A stretch of 64,000 bases of DNA from Psychrobacillus mangrovi (lineage in GTDB: Bacteria; Bacillota; Bacilli; Bacillales_A; Planococcaceae): assembly GCF_037104765.1 (NCBI RefSeq), contig NZ_JBAWSY010000002.1:434001-498000 (forward strand), read 5' to 3'. The notes beneath the pieces are model-generated. The model saw only the letters and a program-made list of their open reading frames with translations, searched no databases and was not told the DNA's origin. Made by a program: the position numbers and the translations under genes. Positions 25,083 to 33,545 of the stretch are shown in pieces (position 1 is the first letter of the stretch; each line of letters opens with the position of its first letter).

Positions 25083-25775
25083 ATGAAGACGTTAATAAAT
25101 ATACTCCTAAAAAAACAATGGATTATATGGAGCGGACTATTACTTCTAATTCTATTTCTTTTATTAAATAAAGATTTAATCTCCATGCTATTAGATGGGG
25201 ATGTCGAAGGTATCAGAAGCTACCTAAATAAAAACATGGAATTTGCATTATTCTTCCTATTTATTGTTATGCTCATCCAAAACTCATTTACTGTGTTTCC
25301 CCTCATCCTTGTCATTACAATTAATATTACTTTGTTTGGATTTATAAATGGGTTTTTATGGAGTTGGTTAACAAGTGTCGTTGCCTCTGTAATTGTCTAT
25401 TACTCTGTTCGTTATATTTTCCAAGAATTTATCATGGAAAAATTCAATCCGAAGTTAATTAAAAAAATTGACGAAAATGGTTTCACCTATGTATTCCAAG
25501 CAAGAATTTTCCCCTTTGTACCAACGAGTATCATAAATATTTTAGCAGGGCTGAGTACTATACGATTATTCCCGTATTTGTTAGCAACCTCAATAGGTAA
25601 CCTTCTTTATTTCTTTGTTCTAGCTTTAATACCAGCAGGGATTTTGTCTGCAGAATGGGATGAATATATGATTTGGGTAATCATTATAGCTGCCGTTGCC
25701 CTATATTATTTAATTAAACTTGCGAGAAATAAAAAAAGAAAAGCAGTTACTTTAGATAAGGATAACATGGATTAA
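25083..25775 (+). CDS. TVP38/TMEM64-family membrane protein (VTT domain)
   Basis: A 230-residue membrane protein with about six segments. The VTT (SNARE-associated) signature is visible in QARIFPFVPTSIINILAGLSTIRLFPYLLATSIGNLLYF around residues 138-176. Family members are linked to membrane lipid scrambling or undecaprenyl-phosphate and phospholipid transport in related clades; the role here is unknown. ATG at 25083 follows AGGTGA and the gene diverges from the OmdA-type gene. Confidence 0.85.
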   Translation: MKTLINILLKKQWIIWSGLLLLILFLLLNKDLISMLLDGDVEGIRSYLNKNMEFALFFLFIVMLIQNSFTVFPLILVITINITLFGFINGFLWSWLTSVVASVIVYYSVRYIFQEFIMEKFNPKLIKKIDENGFTYVFQARIFPFVPTSIINILAGLSTIRLFPYLLATSIGNLLYFFVLALIPAGILSAEWDEYMIWVIIIAAVALYYLIKLARNKKRKAVTLDKDNMD

Positions 25776-25819
25776 ATCCGAACATATTACTACTGTGTTT
25801 TATTACTAAAGCATATACT

Positions 25820-25848
25820 TTGAATTCAAGGCATTTAAGTTTTATACT
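25820..25848 (+). promoter_or_regulatory. Promoter of the SDR gene, -35 inside a palindrome
   Basis: TTGAAT, 17 bases, TATACT. The -35 lies inside CTTTGAATTCAAG, whose core equals that of the MhqR-like operator at 11677-11688; this may be coincidence. Confidence 0.5.
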
Positions 25849-25895
25849 AAATATGTACAAAAAGTGACAAAATTTTATTTGAGGAGGAACTTATT

Positions 25896-26642
25896 ATGGC
25901 AACAGAAAACAAAGTAATTATTGTTACAGGTGGCGGTAGTGGAATTGGACGAGAATCAGCGTACAAACTAGCAGAGCAAGGTAACACAATTGTAATTGCT
26001 GATTTTAATGAAGCTGGTGCAAAGGAAACAGTCGCTCAAATTGAAAAAAGTGGAGGTAAAGCAACCTCTTATAAATTAGATGTTTCAAAAGCAGAAGAAG
26101 TTGAGGCATTAATCAATTTCACAGTTGAGACATACGGTACATTAAATGGAATTTTCAACAATGCCGGTATCGGTTTAGTTAAACCTTTCTTAGAAATGGA
26201 TCCTGCATCTTATCATAAAGTAATCGATGTCGATCAACATAGCGTATATTATGGTATGTACTATGCAGCGAAAAAAATGGTGGAAATCGGTGCCAAAGGA
26301 GTATTCGTTAACACTGCATCTATTTACGGTACAATGGCTGCTAAAGGTAGCTTCAATTATAACGCCGCAAAAGCTGCAGTGGTGATGATGTCCAAATCAG
26401 CAGCTTTGGAATTGGCTGAACATGGTATCCGAGTAAACGGTGTTGCACCAGGATTCATTGATACTCCTATCCTTGGTGAAGATAAAGAAATGAAAGACTA
26501 TTTAGCTGCGCAACATATGCACAATCGATTAATTCAACCACAACAAGTAGCAGAAGTTGTTGCCTTCTTATTCTCAGATGCAGCAAGTGCTATTAACGGT
26601 CAAACAGTACCTGTAGACGATGGATTCTTAAGCTTTAAATAG
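25896..26642 (+). CDS. SDR-family oxidoreductase
   Basis: A 248-residue short-chain dehydrogenase with the cofactor motif TGGGSGIG at 11-18, NNAG at 88-91, catalytic Ser142, Tyr155 and Lys159 (YNAAK) and the late PGFIDTPI. Asp36 at the end of the second strand (ADFNEAG) suggests NAD preference. The substrate is unknown; it resembles general glucose/alcohol dehydrogenase-type SDRs. It is monocistronic, with a GAGGAGG ribosome site and a terminator after it. Confidence 0.88.
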   Translation: MATENKVIIVTGGGSGIGRESAYKLAEQGNTIVIADFNEAGAKETVAQIEKSGGKATSYKLDVSKAEEVEALINFTVETYGTLNGIFNNAGIGLVKPFLEMDPASYHKVIDVDQHSVYYGMYYAAKKMVEIGAKGVFVNTASIYGTMAAKGSFNYNAAKAAVVMMSKSAALELAEHGIRVNGVAPGFIDTPILGEDKEMKDYLAAQHMHNRLIQPQQVAEVVAFLFSDAASAINGQTVPVDDGFLSFK

Positions 26643-26660
26643 ATAGTCCAAATTTGAGAT

Positions 26661-26697
26661 GGAGGGAGTATATCGTTCACTCCCTTCCAATTTTTTA
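26661..26697 (+). terminator. Terminator of the SDR gene
   Basis: GGAGGGAGT / ACTCCCTTCC stem followed by AATTTTTTAG, 19 bp after the stop. Confidence 0.75.
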
Positions 26698-26775
26698 GAT
26701 TCCTATTACTGATCGTTATCCATCTCTTCCTTTAATTTCTCAAGGAAAAAGTGCAAGAATAGCTTATTTTAACTT

Positions 26776-26806
26776 GTTGTCCCCTGCTTGGGGACAACTT
26801 TTTTTA
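26776..26806 (+). terminator. Second strong terminator
   Basis: GTTGTCCCC-tgctt-GGGGACAAC followed by seven or more T. It isolates the phosphoesterase locus from upstream transcription. Confidence 0.8.
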
Positions 26807-26865
26807 TGGATGTAATAGAACTTTTTTGGTACATTATTAACAATAAAAAATAGGAGCGAATACAT

Positions 26866-27601
26866 ATGAAACTTGCAATCATTACTGACATACATGGCAA
26901 TGAAATGGCGCTAGAAGCAGTTCTTCAAGAAATTGATCAGCATGGGGATATAGAAGAAATTTGGTGCCTCGGAGATATGATTGCAATGGGACCAGAAACA
27001 AACGAAGTACTATTTACTCTTTGCTCGTAGCGATATTCGTATGATTACAGGTAACCATGATGAAGCCATTTTGTCCTTATTGGCTGGCGAAGGACACCCC
27101 GAAAGTTATAAACATACACGTGAACATCACGTCTGGATTGCAGATCAATTATCTTTAGACCATATAGTAAAGCTTAAGCAACTTCCTCGAATAATAGAAA
27201 AAGAAGTAAATGGCTTCAAGATTATCGGTATTCATTATCATATTGAATTAAGTAAGCGCAATGCACATATTAAAGATAAACCTTTTTACAGTATATTAGA
27301 GCCAACTTTAGAAAATATGGAAAAAATGTACAAAGATTATCCAGCTGATATTATTTGTTTTGGGCACAATCATCCCGAGCATTTTTTTCATAATGAGCAG
27401 CAGGTCTATTTAAACCCTGGTGCTCTTGGGGTTTCAAAAGGAAATACTGCTCCTTATGGAATAATTGATTTCACAAAAAGTAAACCTACTGTTCAAATTA
27501 AACACGCTACCTATGATAAAGAAGCTTTCATCCAAAAGTTCAACACGCTCCAAGTTCCTCAAAGAGAAATAATGTTAAAGCTTTTTTACTTAAAAAACTA
27601 A
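26866..27601 (+). pseudogene. Metallophosphoesterase broken by a single-base frameshift
   Basis: ATG at 26866 (behind TAGGAG) begins MKLAIITDIHGNE ... WCLGDMIAMGP, the metal-binding D-x-H and GD motifs, and stops at TAG 27028-27030 after 54 residues. The reading continues in the +1 frame with RSDIRMITGNHDEAI (GNHD motif), later GIHYHIE and CFGHNHPEHFF (GHNHP), and ends at 27601. Removing one T from CTTTGC at about 27019-27024 restores a 244-residue protein. The intact family is YfcE/MJ0936-like phosphodiesterases. This may be a real mutation or a sequencing error. Confidence 0.85.
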
Positions 27602-27693
27602 CCCAATCATAACTTTTGACATTTTAGTAGTTCCCAACCCCTCTTTTTATTTCTACATATGCTATTTTGAAGGATAAAAAGGAGGAAAATTGA

Positions 27694-28344
27694 GTGTTTG
27701 GGAAGTTTCGAAAAAGACAATGGCAGCAAGATTATCCTTGGGGACAAAGCCCATATGGTCAGCAAGGGTTTCCTGGGATGCAAAGCCCATATGGTCAGCA
27801 AGGATATCCTGGGATGCAAGGCCCATATGGTCAGCAAGGATATCCTGGGATGCAAGGCCAATACGATCAGCAAGGATATCCTGGGATGCAAGGCCAATAC
27901 GGTCAGCAAGGATATCCTGGGATGCAAGGCCAGTACGATCAGCAAGGATATCCTGGGATGCAAAGCCAGTATGGTCAGCAAGGATACCCTGGGATGCAAG
28001 ACCAATACGATCAGCAAGGATATCCTGGGATACAAAGCCAGTATGGTCAGCAAGGATATCCTGGGATGCAAGACCAATACGATCAGCAAGGATATCCTGG
28101 GATGCAAGACCAATACGATCAGCAAGGATATCCTGGGATGCAAAGCCAGTATGGTCAGCAAGGATATCCGATGCAAGGCCAATACGATCAGCAAGGATAT
28201 CCTGCGGGGCAAGGCCAATACGATCAGCAAGGATATCCTGCGGGGCAAGAACAATACGATCAGCAAGGATATCCTCGGATGCAAGATCAACAAAATCAAC
28301 AAGGTCATTCAAATTGGCCGTACGGGTATAGAATGCCAGACTAA
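27694..28344 (+). CDS. Gln/Gly/Tyr/Pro-rich tandem-repeat protein
   Basis: A 216-residue protein made of about fifteen 12-residue repeats of the type QQGYPGMQGQYD, after a basic N-terminus (MFGKFRKRQWQQDY) and before HSNWPYGYRMPD. GTG at 27694 follows AAAAAGGAGG with ideal spacing, which selects this frame. Low-complexity G/Q/Y/P repeats resemble some spore coat and exosporium proteins, but I do not recognise the gene. It has no signal peptide. Because the repeat has no stop in other frames, several other frames on both strands stay open; these are artefacts. Confidence 0.75.
   Translation: MFGKFRKRQWQQDYPWGQSPYGQQGFPGMQSPYGQQGYPGMQGPYGQQGYPGMQGQYDQQGYPGMQGQYGQQGYPGMQGQYDQQGYPGMQSQYGQQGYPGMQDQYDQQGYPGIQSQYGQQGYPGMQDQYDQQGYPGMQDQYDQQGYPGMQSQYGQQGYPMQGQYDQQGYPAGQGQYDQQGYPAGQEQYDQQGYPRMQDQQNQQGHSNWPYGYRMPD
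27723..28292 (+). repeat. Tandem array of 36-bp coding repeats
   Basis: About fifteen copies of a 36-bp unit (GGTCAGCAAGGATATCCT and so on). Alternate units differ mainly by G/D at the last codon and by Gly/Ser/Asp. One unit near 28159-28170 has lost a codon (GYPMQ). The array will be prone to length change. Confidence 0.9.
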
Positions 28345-28382
28345 ATAATGAGTTCTTAATTTATTTTAATAAAATTATATTT

Positions 28383-28410
28383 ATTCCCTCCCAAGTGGAG
28401 GGATATTTTA
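28383..28410 (+). terminator. Terminator of the repeat-protein gene
   Basis: ATTCCCTCC-caagt-GGAGGGATAT followed by TTTATTAAT. Confidence 0.65.
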
Positions 28411-28416
28411 TTAATT

Positions 28417-28450
28417 ATCAAATAAATATCTAAAATGATATTTATTTGAT
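28417..28450. repeat. AT-rich perfect inverted repeat
   Basis: ATCAAATAAATATC and its exact complement are separated by six bases. It lies 40 bp before the promoter of the PTS-type permease and may be an operator or a weak terminator. Confidence 0.5.
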
Positions 28451-28489
28451 TATCTTTGTTAATTTGATGCTTTAAATCATTAAAGCGCA

Positions 28490-28518
28490 TTGACTAATTT
28501 CAGAATATTTTCTATACT
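28490..28518 (+). promoter_or_regulatory. Sigma-A promoter of the PTS-IIC-like gene
   Basis: TTGACT, 17 bases, TATACT. Directly upstream is TGCTTTAA-atca-TTAAAGCGCA (28468-28489), an imperfect inverted repeat abutting the -35, a possible regulator site. Confidence 0.65.
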
Positions 28519-28552
28519 AAGAAACATTATATTAGGATAGGAGTCTTGAAAG

Positions 28553-29590
28553 GTGAAAGATTTTTTCAGCAAGTTATTAACTGGAATGAGTATCGGAATT
28601 GTTGTAGCATTAATTCCAAATGCATTATTGGGAGAAATATTAAAGTTATTGATTCCACATTATCCTGTTTTACAGCATTTATTTGATATTACTGTTTTTG
28701 TCATGAGTTTGTTACCAGTAATGATTGGTGTAATGGTTGGAATTACTTTTAAACTTACACCTATTCAAACTGCAAGTATCGGAATTGCTTCAATGGTAGG
28801 AAGTGGTGCTGTTCAAAAAACGGCTGATGGATTGTTTGCCCTTCAAGGGATTGGAATTGTCATAAACACTGGTGTTACTGCGGCACTTGCAGTTTTATTC
28901 GTTCAATTAGTTGGAGATCGATTAAAAGAATATTCAATTCTTCTTATTCCAGCACTAAGTATATTGATTCCTGGAATGCTTGGGTATTTACTATTACCAT
29001 TTATGAAAAAAAGTACTGGATTGCTAGGACAAGTGGTTGCACATTTAACTACATTACAACCTGTTGTGATGGGAGCAGTTATAGCCGTGGTTTTTTGTCT
29101 CATCATACTTTCACCAATTTCTACAGTTGGGGTCGCTACTGTTATTATGCTATCTGGCATCGGATCAGGTGCAGCAAATTTAGGTATAGTTGCTACGGGA
29201 GTTGGTCTAGCAATTGCGAGCTATAAAGCAAATAGCCTCGGCACTGCTCTTGCACACGTATTAGGTTCACCTAAAATTCAAATGAAGAACTTTTTTATGA
29301 AGCCACAAATTGCTTTTCCTATGATAATTACTGCTGCAATCCTTGGTGGATTAGCAGGGGTTCTAAATATTCAAGGAACACCTTATAGCGCTGGATTCGG
29401 ACTATCAGGATTAGTTGGTCCATTAAATTACATAAACTTGGCAGATGGTGGATGGACTATTGAGAATATCACCATTATGTTAAGTACTTTCTTAGTTCTT
29501 CCGATTGTTTTAAATATCGGACTCATCTATGTATTCTCACGTAAACTAAAAATGATTAAAGCCAATGACTATAAATTAGATTTTGAATAA
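28553..29590 (+). CDS. PTS IIC-like membrane transporter (EIIC_2 family)
   Basis: A 345-residue protein with eight to ten hydrophobic segments. Features such as GMSIGIVVALIPNALLGE, SMVGSGAVQ, LQPVVMGAVIAVVFCLIILSPISTVGVA and AGFGLSGLVGPLNYI match the stand-alone PTS_EIIC_2 family. No EIIA, EIIB or HPr-dependent partner lies next to it, so phosphotransferase activity cannot be assumed; many relatives are orphan permeases of unknown substrate. GTG at 28553 follows AGGAG. Confidence 0.82.
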   Translation: MKDFFSKLLTGMSIGIVVALIPNALLGEILKLLIPHYPVLQHLFDITVFVMSLLPVMIGVMVGITFKLTPIQTASIGIASMVGSGAVQKTADGLFALQGIGIVINTGVTAALAVLFVQLVGDRLKEYSILLIPALSILIPGMLGYLLLPFMKKSTGLLGQVVAHLTTLQPVVMGAVIAVVFCLIILSPISTVGVATVIMLSGIGSGAANLGIVATGVGLAIASYKANSLGTALAHVLGSPKIQMKNFFMKPQIAFPMIITAAILGGLAGVLNIQGTPYSAGFGLSGLVGPLNYINLADGGWTIENITIMLSTFLVLPIVLNIGLIYVFSRKLKMIKANDYKLDFE

Positions 29591-29716
29591 ACGAGAAAAG
29601 GATATCCACATATATTCCTTTCAGACGTGAACAAAATCGAAAAAAAGTTATCTATAGTCCTTTTATTTGGATTTGTTAACCTTCTTGGTGTATTAAACAA
29701 AATTAAGAAAAATATT

Positions 29717-29755
29717 AAAGGCAGTGGAATGAGCTCATTCCACTGCCTTTAGTCT
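29717..29755. terminator. Bidirectional terminator, perfect palindrome
   Basis: AAAGGCAGTGGAATGAG with its exact mirror forms a 34-nt palindrome between the convergent permease and flavin reductase genes. Confidence 0.8.
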
Positions 29756-29780
29756 TTAATCTGAAAGGATATCCTTTTTC

Positions 29781-30278
29781 TTATTTATAAAAATCATTTG
29801 GAATAGGTCCAATTGTTCTTCGATGATATAAAAGTGGTTCTTTATTATAGTTTTTAATATCGATTACTTCTCCAATCATAATTGTATGATCGCCCGCTTC
29901 GACTTGTTTAAATACTTTGCATTGTAAAACTGCGAGCGCATCGGTAAGTACTGGTAAATTAATATCTGACTCCTTCCAGTCACATTGACCAAATCGATCC
30001 TCTACCTTACTTGAAAATAAATTACATAGATCACCTTGATTTTCCGCTAAAATATTTACTGTAAATTTGTCTGCCTTTAAAAAGTCATTATAAGAGTTCA
30101 CTCTCTTATCAATTGACCATAAAATTAGCAAGGGCTCTAAAGAAACTGATGCAAATGAATTAACCGTCAACCCCATTGGCTTACCTTCTTGATTAAATGC
30201 TGTTACAACTGTGACACCTGTCGGGTAATTTCCCATAGCGGCTTTAAAACTTGCTATTTGTTCCAATTTATTTTCCAT
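29781..30278 (-). CDS. Flavin reductase domain protein (HpaC-like), copy 1
   Basis: A 165-residue FMN-binding split-barrel flavin reductase. Typical motifs are GNYPTGVTVVTA near 17-28, GLTVNSFASVSLEPLLILWSIDK, VNILAENQ, DHTIMIGEV and the terminal GPIPNDFYK. Such enzymes supply reduced flavin to two-component monooxygenases. A close paralogue is at 59348, next to a luciferase-like monooxygenase. This copy stands alone and has no partner oxygenase nearby. Confidence 0.9.
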   Translation of the reverse strand: MENKLEQIASFKAAMGNYPTGVTVVTAFNQEGKPMGLTVNSFASVSLEPLLILWSIDKRVNSYNDFLKADKFTVNILAENQGDLCNLFSSKVEDRFGQCDWKESDINLPVLTDALAVLQCKVFKQVEAGDHTIMIGEVIDIKNYNKEPLLYHRRTIGPIPNDFYK

Positions 30279-30361
30279 TTACGCAACTTCCATTCTCTTT
30301 TCTTTTTAGCATATCAAAATCATACTACTCTTTCACACATTTAGATTCTCCACCACTCTTT

Positions 30362-30387
30362 GTTTAAATAAGCATAAAACAGGGTAA
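30362..30387 (+). promoter_or_regulatory. Sigma-B promoter
   Basis: GTTTAA, 14 bases, GGGTAA. This is nearly the exact SigB consensus and precedes a general stress protein, so the call is strong. Confidence 0.82.
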
Positions 30388-30427
30388 AGTTAGTTATAGC
30401 AAATAAACAATAATGGAGGAATTTAAA

Positions 30428-30748
30428 ATGACAGTTAAAGTATCTGTAGAAAATGCCGTTCAAGCCAAACAAGAAATTGAAAAATTTGAAACACAAGGAT
30501 ACTCACGAGATAATATTCATATTTTCGCTCATTTTAAAGAAAGAGCAGATAATATCAACGACGCTTTAGATACTAGTGATGTCGGAATAAAAGAACAAGG
30601 TATTTTAGAGTCGATGAAGAACCTATTTACTTCCCGTGGCGATGAGTTACGAAATAAAATGGAAGCAACTGGCTTATCAAAAGAAGAAGCTGCAGCTGCT
30701 GAAAAAGAGCTTGATCAAGGTAAGTTAGTTATTGTTGCTCATAATTGA
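30428..30748 (+). CDS. General stress protein, YflT/Gsp17M family
   Basis: A 106-residue protein matching the heat-induced stress protein YflT domain: VENAVQAKQEIEKFETQGYSRDNIHIFAH at the start and a C-terminal LDQGKLVIVAH. The family in Bacillus is SigB-dependent; a near-consensus SigB promoter lies 41 bp upstream of the start codon. The molecular role is unknown. ATG at 30428 follows TGGAGG; an in-frame start at 30413 is rejected. A terminator follows. Confidence 0.9.
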   Translation: MTVKVSVENAVQAKQEIEKFETQGYSRDNIHIFAHFKERADNINDALDTSDVGIKEQGILESMKNLFTSRGDELRNKMEATGLSKEEAAAAEKELDQGKLVIVAHN

Positions 30749-30761
30749 TTCATGTATATGT

Positions 30762-30800
30762 AAATCCCATTCCCCTTCATTGGGCGAATGGGATTTTTAT
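30762..30800 (+). terminator. Terminator of the stress protein gene
   Basis: AAATCCCATTC / GAATGGGATTT stem followed by TTATTTG. Confidence 0.8.
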
Positions 30801-30876
30801 TTGTATTTTTTATTAATTTGATGCACAATTATAAGAACGAATGTTTTATTTTTTTACAACAATGGGGTGGAATTAT

Positions 30877-33024
30877 TTGAAACCAGTTATACTAGCTGAA
30901 AAACCTAGCCAGGCAAAAGCATATGCTGATGCTTTTTCAGTCAAAAGACATGAGGGCTACTTAGAAATCAACCCATGCCCTATTTTCCCTGAAGGTGCCT
31001 ATATAACCTGGGGTGTAGGCCATCTTGTCGAATTAAAGGAACCAAAAGCATATGATCCAAAATGGGATAAATGGTCATTGAACAGTCTTCCCATTTTACC
31101 AGATAATTATGAATTCCAAGTCGCAAAGGGGAAATATAAGCAGTTTACCATTGTGAAAAAACTTATGAAAACAACGGATACAATTATAAATGCATGTGAT
31201 GTTGACCGTGAAGGATCAAATATCTTCTATAGCATTTATAATCATACAGGAGCTAGAGGTAAAACAATTAAACGATTGTGGATTAATTCCCTCGAAATCG
31301 AAGAAGTACGAAAAGGCTTTTCCAATCTACAGGATAATCGAAAAGATTTACTTTTATATGATGAGGCAAAGGCTCGCCAAATTAGTGATTGGCTTGTTGG
31401 AATGAACGGATCTAGGCTTTATTCTCTTTTATTACAATCACAAGGCATTCGAGAAGTTTTCCCCATTGGTCGTGTTCAATCACCAACTATTTACTTAATT
31501 TATCAACGTCAATTGGAAATTGAGAACTTTGTATCTGAACCATTTTTTGAAGTGGAAGCAATATTTACTGCTACAAATGGTACCTATAAAGGGAAAGCAA
31601 AAGCGAAAGAGCCAAAACGAGAAATCATTCAGGAGCTTCTTGCTAAACATGCTATTCAACCAAATTCACCTGGGGTAATAACTTCTGTCGAAAAGCAGGA
31701 AAAACGCACACCTCCGCCTCAACTCCATTCATTATCGACGTTACAAGCAACAGCCAATCGATTATGGAAAATGAGTCCAGCTAATGTATTAAAGACAATG
31801 CAGGGATTGTATGAGAAAAAGCTTGTTACCTACCCTCGTACGGATTCGCGTTATATTACACCAAGTGAATTTTCTTATCTATCATCCAAAGTATCCGATT
31901 ATCAACAGCTGATCGGACACCCCTTCCCTGTTACTTCACTCGCTCCAAAAAAGCGATATGTGGACAGTTCAAAAGTACAGGAGCACTATGCAATTATACC
32001 GACGAAGAAAATACCTTCGCAGTCTGTACTTGCCGGCATGTCGAGTATGGAAAGAAATTTATATGAAGAAATTGTCCGTACAACGCTTGCAATGTTTCAT
32101 AATGATTATTTGTATACAGAAACGAAAGTGACAACTGATGTAAATGGGCTTCCCTTTTTCACAACTGGAAAAACGGAAAGAGAAAAAGGTTGGAAGGCAT
32201 TATTTATTCGTTCTGCTAAAGAGAGCGAAAAAGAGGAACCATCACTCCCTCCTCTATATGACCAAGAAAAAGTAGAAAGCGATATCGGTATTAAAGAGGG
32301 AAAAACAATGCCTCCCAAACCTTACACAGAAGGTCAACTCATTGCAATGATGAAAACCTGTGGGAAATTGGTAGAAGATAAAGGGGAAACTGAAATATTA
32401 AAAGAAGTAGAAGGTCTTGGAACAGAAGCAACCCGAAGTGGAATCATTGAAACAATTAAGAAACACGGCTATATTGATGTAATAAAAAATATTGTCTCTA
32501 TAACAAATAAAGGACGAGTTCTTTGCCAAGCTATTGAAGGTAACCTTCTAGCAAGCCCATCTATGACAGCAAAGTGGGAAACGTATTTACGAAAGATTGG
32601 CAATGGCGAAGGTTCTCAGGAACGTTTCCTTCATAGTATTGGGAAGTTCATAAACAGTTTATTACAAGAAGTCCCTACCCAATTAAAATCGAAAAATATT
32701 GATATCAAACTCATTCCGCCTACTACATCAAGCTCTAAATATACTAAATATAAACAAGAGCCAATTGTGCTATGTCCAAAATGTAAAGAAGGATCTATCG
32801 TTGCACGAAAAGGATTTTATGGCTGTACCAATTATAAACAAGGTTGTACACAAACCTTTAATGGATTCTTTTTAAAAAAGAAGATTACACCAAGCCAGGT
32901 TAAGCTGCTTTGTACAAAAGGAAAAACAAATATGATTAAAGGATTTGTTGCAGAAAATGGGAAAACCTTTAATGCTAGCCTTGCACTCGTCGAAGGCAAG
33001 TTAAAACTAGATTTTAAGGAATAA
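30877..33024 (+). CDS. topB: DNA topoisomerase III
   Basis: A 715-residue type IA topoisomerase. The Toprim domain begins VILAEKPSQAKAYADAF and carries INACDVDREGSNIFYSIY; the central part has LPVGR-like FPIGRVQSPTIYLIYQRQ; the catalytic Tyr319 lies in TYPRTDSRY; LGTEATRSGIIE follows. A C-terminal zinc-finger-like module has CPKCKEG and CTNYKQGC. It decatenates DNA in replication and repair. TTG at 30877 behind ATGGGGTGG gives the standard family start MKPVILAEK; the earlier in-frame ATG at 30841 would add twelve atypical residues. Confidence 0.93.
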   Translation: MKPVILAEKPSQAKAYADAFSVKRHEGYLEINPCPIFPEGAYITWGVGHLVELKEPKAYDPKWDKWSLNSLPILPDNYEFQVAKGKYKQFTIVKKLMKTTDTIINACDVDREGSNIFYSIYNHTGARGKTIKRLWINSLEIEEVRKGFSNLQDNRKDLLLYDEAKARQISDWLVGMNGSRLYSLLLQSQGIREVFPIGRVQSPTIYLIYQRQLEIENFVSEPFFEVEAIFTATNGTYKGKAKAKEPKREIIQELLAKHAIQPNSPGVITSVEKQEKRTPPPQLHSLSTLQATANRLWKMSPANVLKTMQGLYEKKLVTYPRTDSRYITPSEFSYLSSKVSDYQQLIGHPFPVTSLAPKKRYVDSSKVQEHYAIIPTKKIPSQSVLAGMSSMERNLYEEIVRTTLAMFHNDYLYTETKVTTDVNGLPFFTTGKTEREKGWKALFIRSAKESEKEEPSLPPLYDQEKVESDIGIKEGKTMPPKPYTEGQLIAMMKTCGKLVEDKGETEILKEVEGLGTEATRSGIIETIKKHGYIDVIKNIVSITNKGRVLCQAIEGNLLASPSMTAKWETYLRKIGNGEGSQERFLHSIGKFINSLLQEVPTQLKSKNIDIKLIPPTTSSSKYTKYKQEPIVLCPKCKEGSIVARKGFYGCTNYKQGCTQTFNGFFLKKKITPSQVKLLCTKGKTNMIKGFVAENGKTFNASLALVEGKLKLDFKE

Positions 33025-33186
33025 ATGTTAAGGGAAGCCAACAATACAATTTATTAGAACGCTTCGACAAATATTCTAGCTCCAGATTGTTTCCAAATGT
33101 ATGCAAGAATTACACTTCGCTTCTACGTATGCTTGGCTTCAGCTTTCTCGTCATGCTCGTTGAGGACAGTGAAAAAATCTTTATAG

Positions 33187-33227
33187 CTAGTAAGTGAGCA
33201 ATTTATTGTTCACTTACTAGCTTTTTT
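33187..33227 (+). terminator. Terminator-like hairpin at the head of repeat copy 1
   Basis: A 15-bp stem around a short AT loop followed by GCTTTTTTAG. It is the first terminator downstream of topB. Confidence 0.7.
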
Positions 33228-33420
33228 AGATGGGAAACGTTGATTTACGTTCCAGGCGGGCGCGTTCCGCGGGGTGAACGATGAACCATCACCGCCCCTA
33301 CGGGTACGTTGTGATGGTTCATCTGTCTCACTGATCCCGTCGGAGTCGCCGCCTTCCACTACAATCAACTAGTATATGGCTAGAAAAAAATATTCTAACT
33401 AAAAAATCCTCCGCTTGAGG
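33187..33420 (+). repeat. GC-rich structured intergenic repeat, copy 1
   Basis: It starts with a hairpin (CTAGTAAGTGAGCAAT and near-mirror) followed by a T-run. A GC-rich core from about 33249 to 33354 (CCAGGCGGGCGCGTTCCGCG onward) contains the inverted repeat GATGAACCATCAC (33280-33292) / GTGATGGTTCATC (33311-33323). It ends in a conserved ACTACAATCAACTAGTAT tail. A second copy lies 359 bp downstream in the same orientation. Base composition is clearly unlike its neighbours. Confidence 0.85.
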
Positions 33421-33545
33421 TCATCTACTGGTGTCATATCTAAGCTTTATTTCAAAGGACATATCGTTATTTGGAAAACTCAACTAACACTGTATACAAA
33501 TGACTATCTCACTTAAAGGCACAGAAAAAGTCCCCAAAAGGTATC
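33421..33545. other. Spacer between the two repeat copies, no gene seen
   Basis: AT-rich, stop codons in all frames, no recognisable element. Confidence 0.5.

Noticed and set aside
27723..28292. Possible CRISPR array (regular 36-bp periodicity)
   Set aside because: There are no unique spacers: the whole unit repeats and encodes a protein in frame.
27662..28348. Five additional long open frames on both strands across the 36-bp repeat array
   Set aside because: They exist only because the repeat lacks stop codons in those frames; none has a ribosome site comparable to the GTG frame at 27694.
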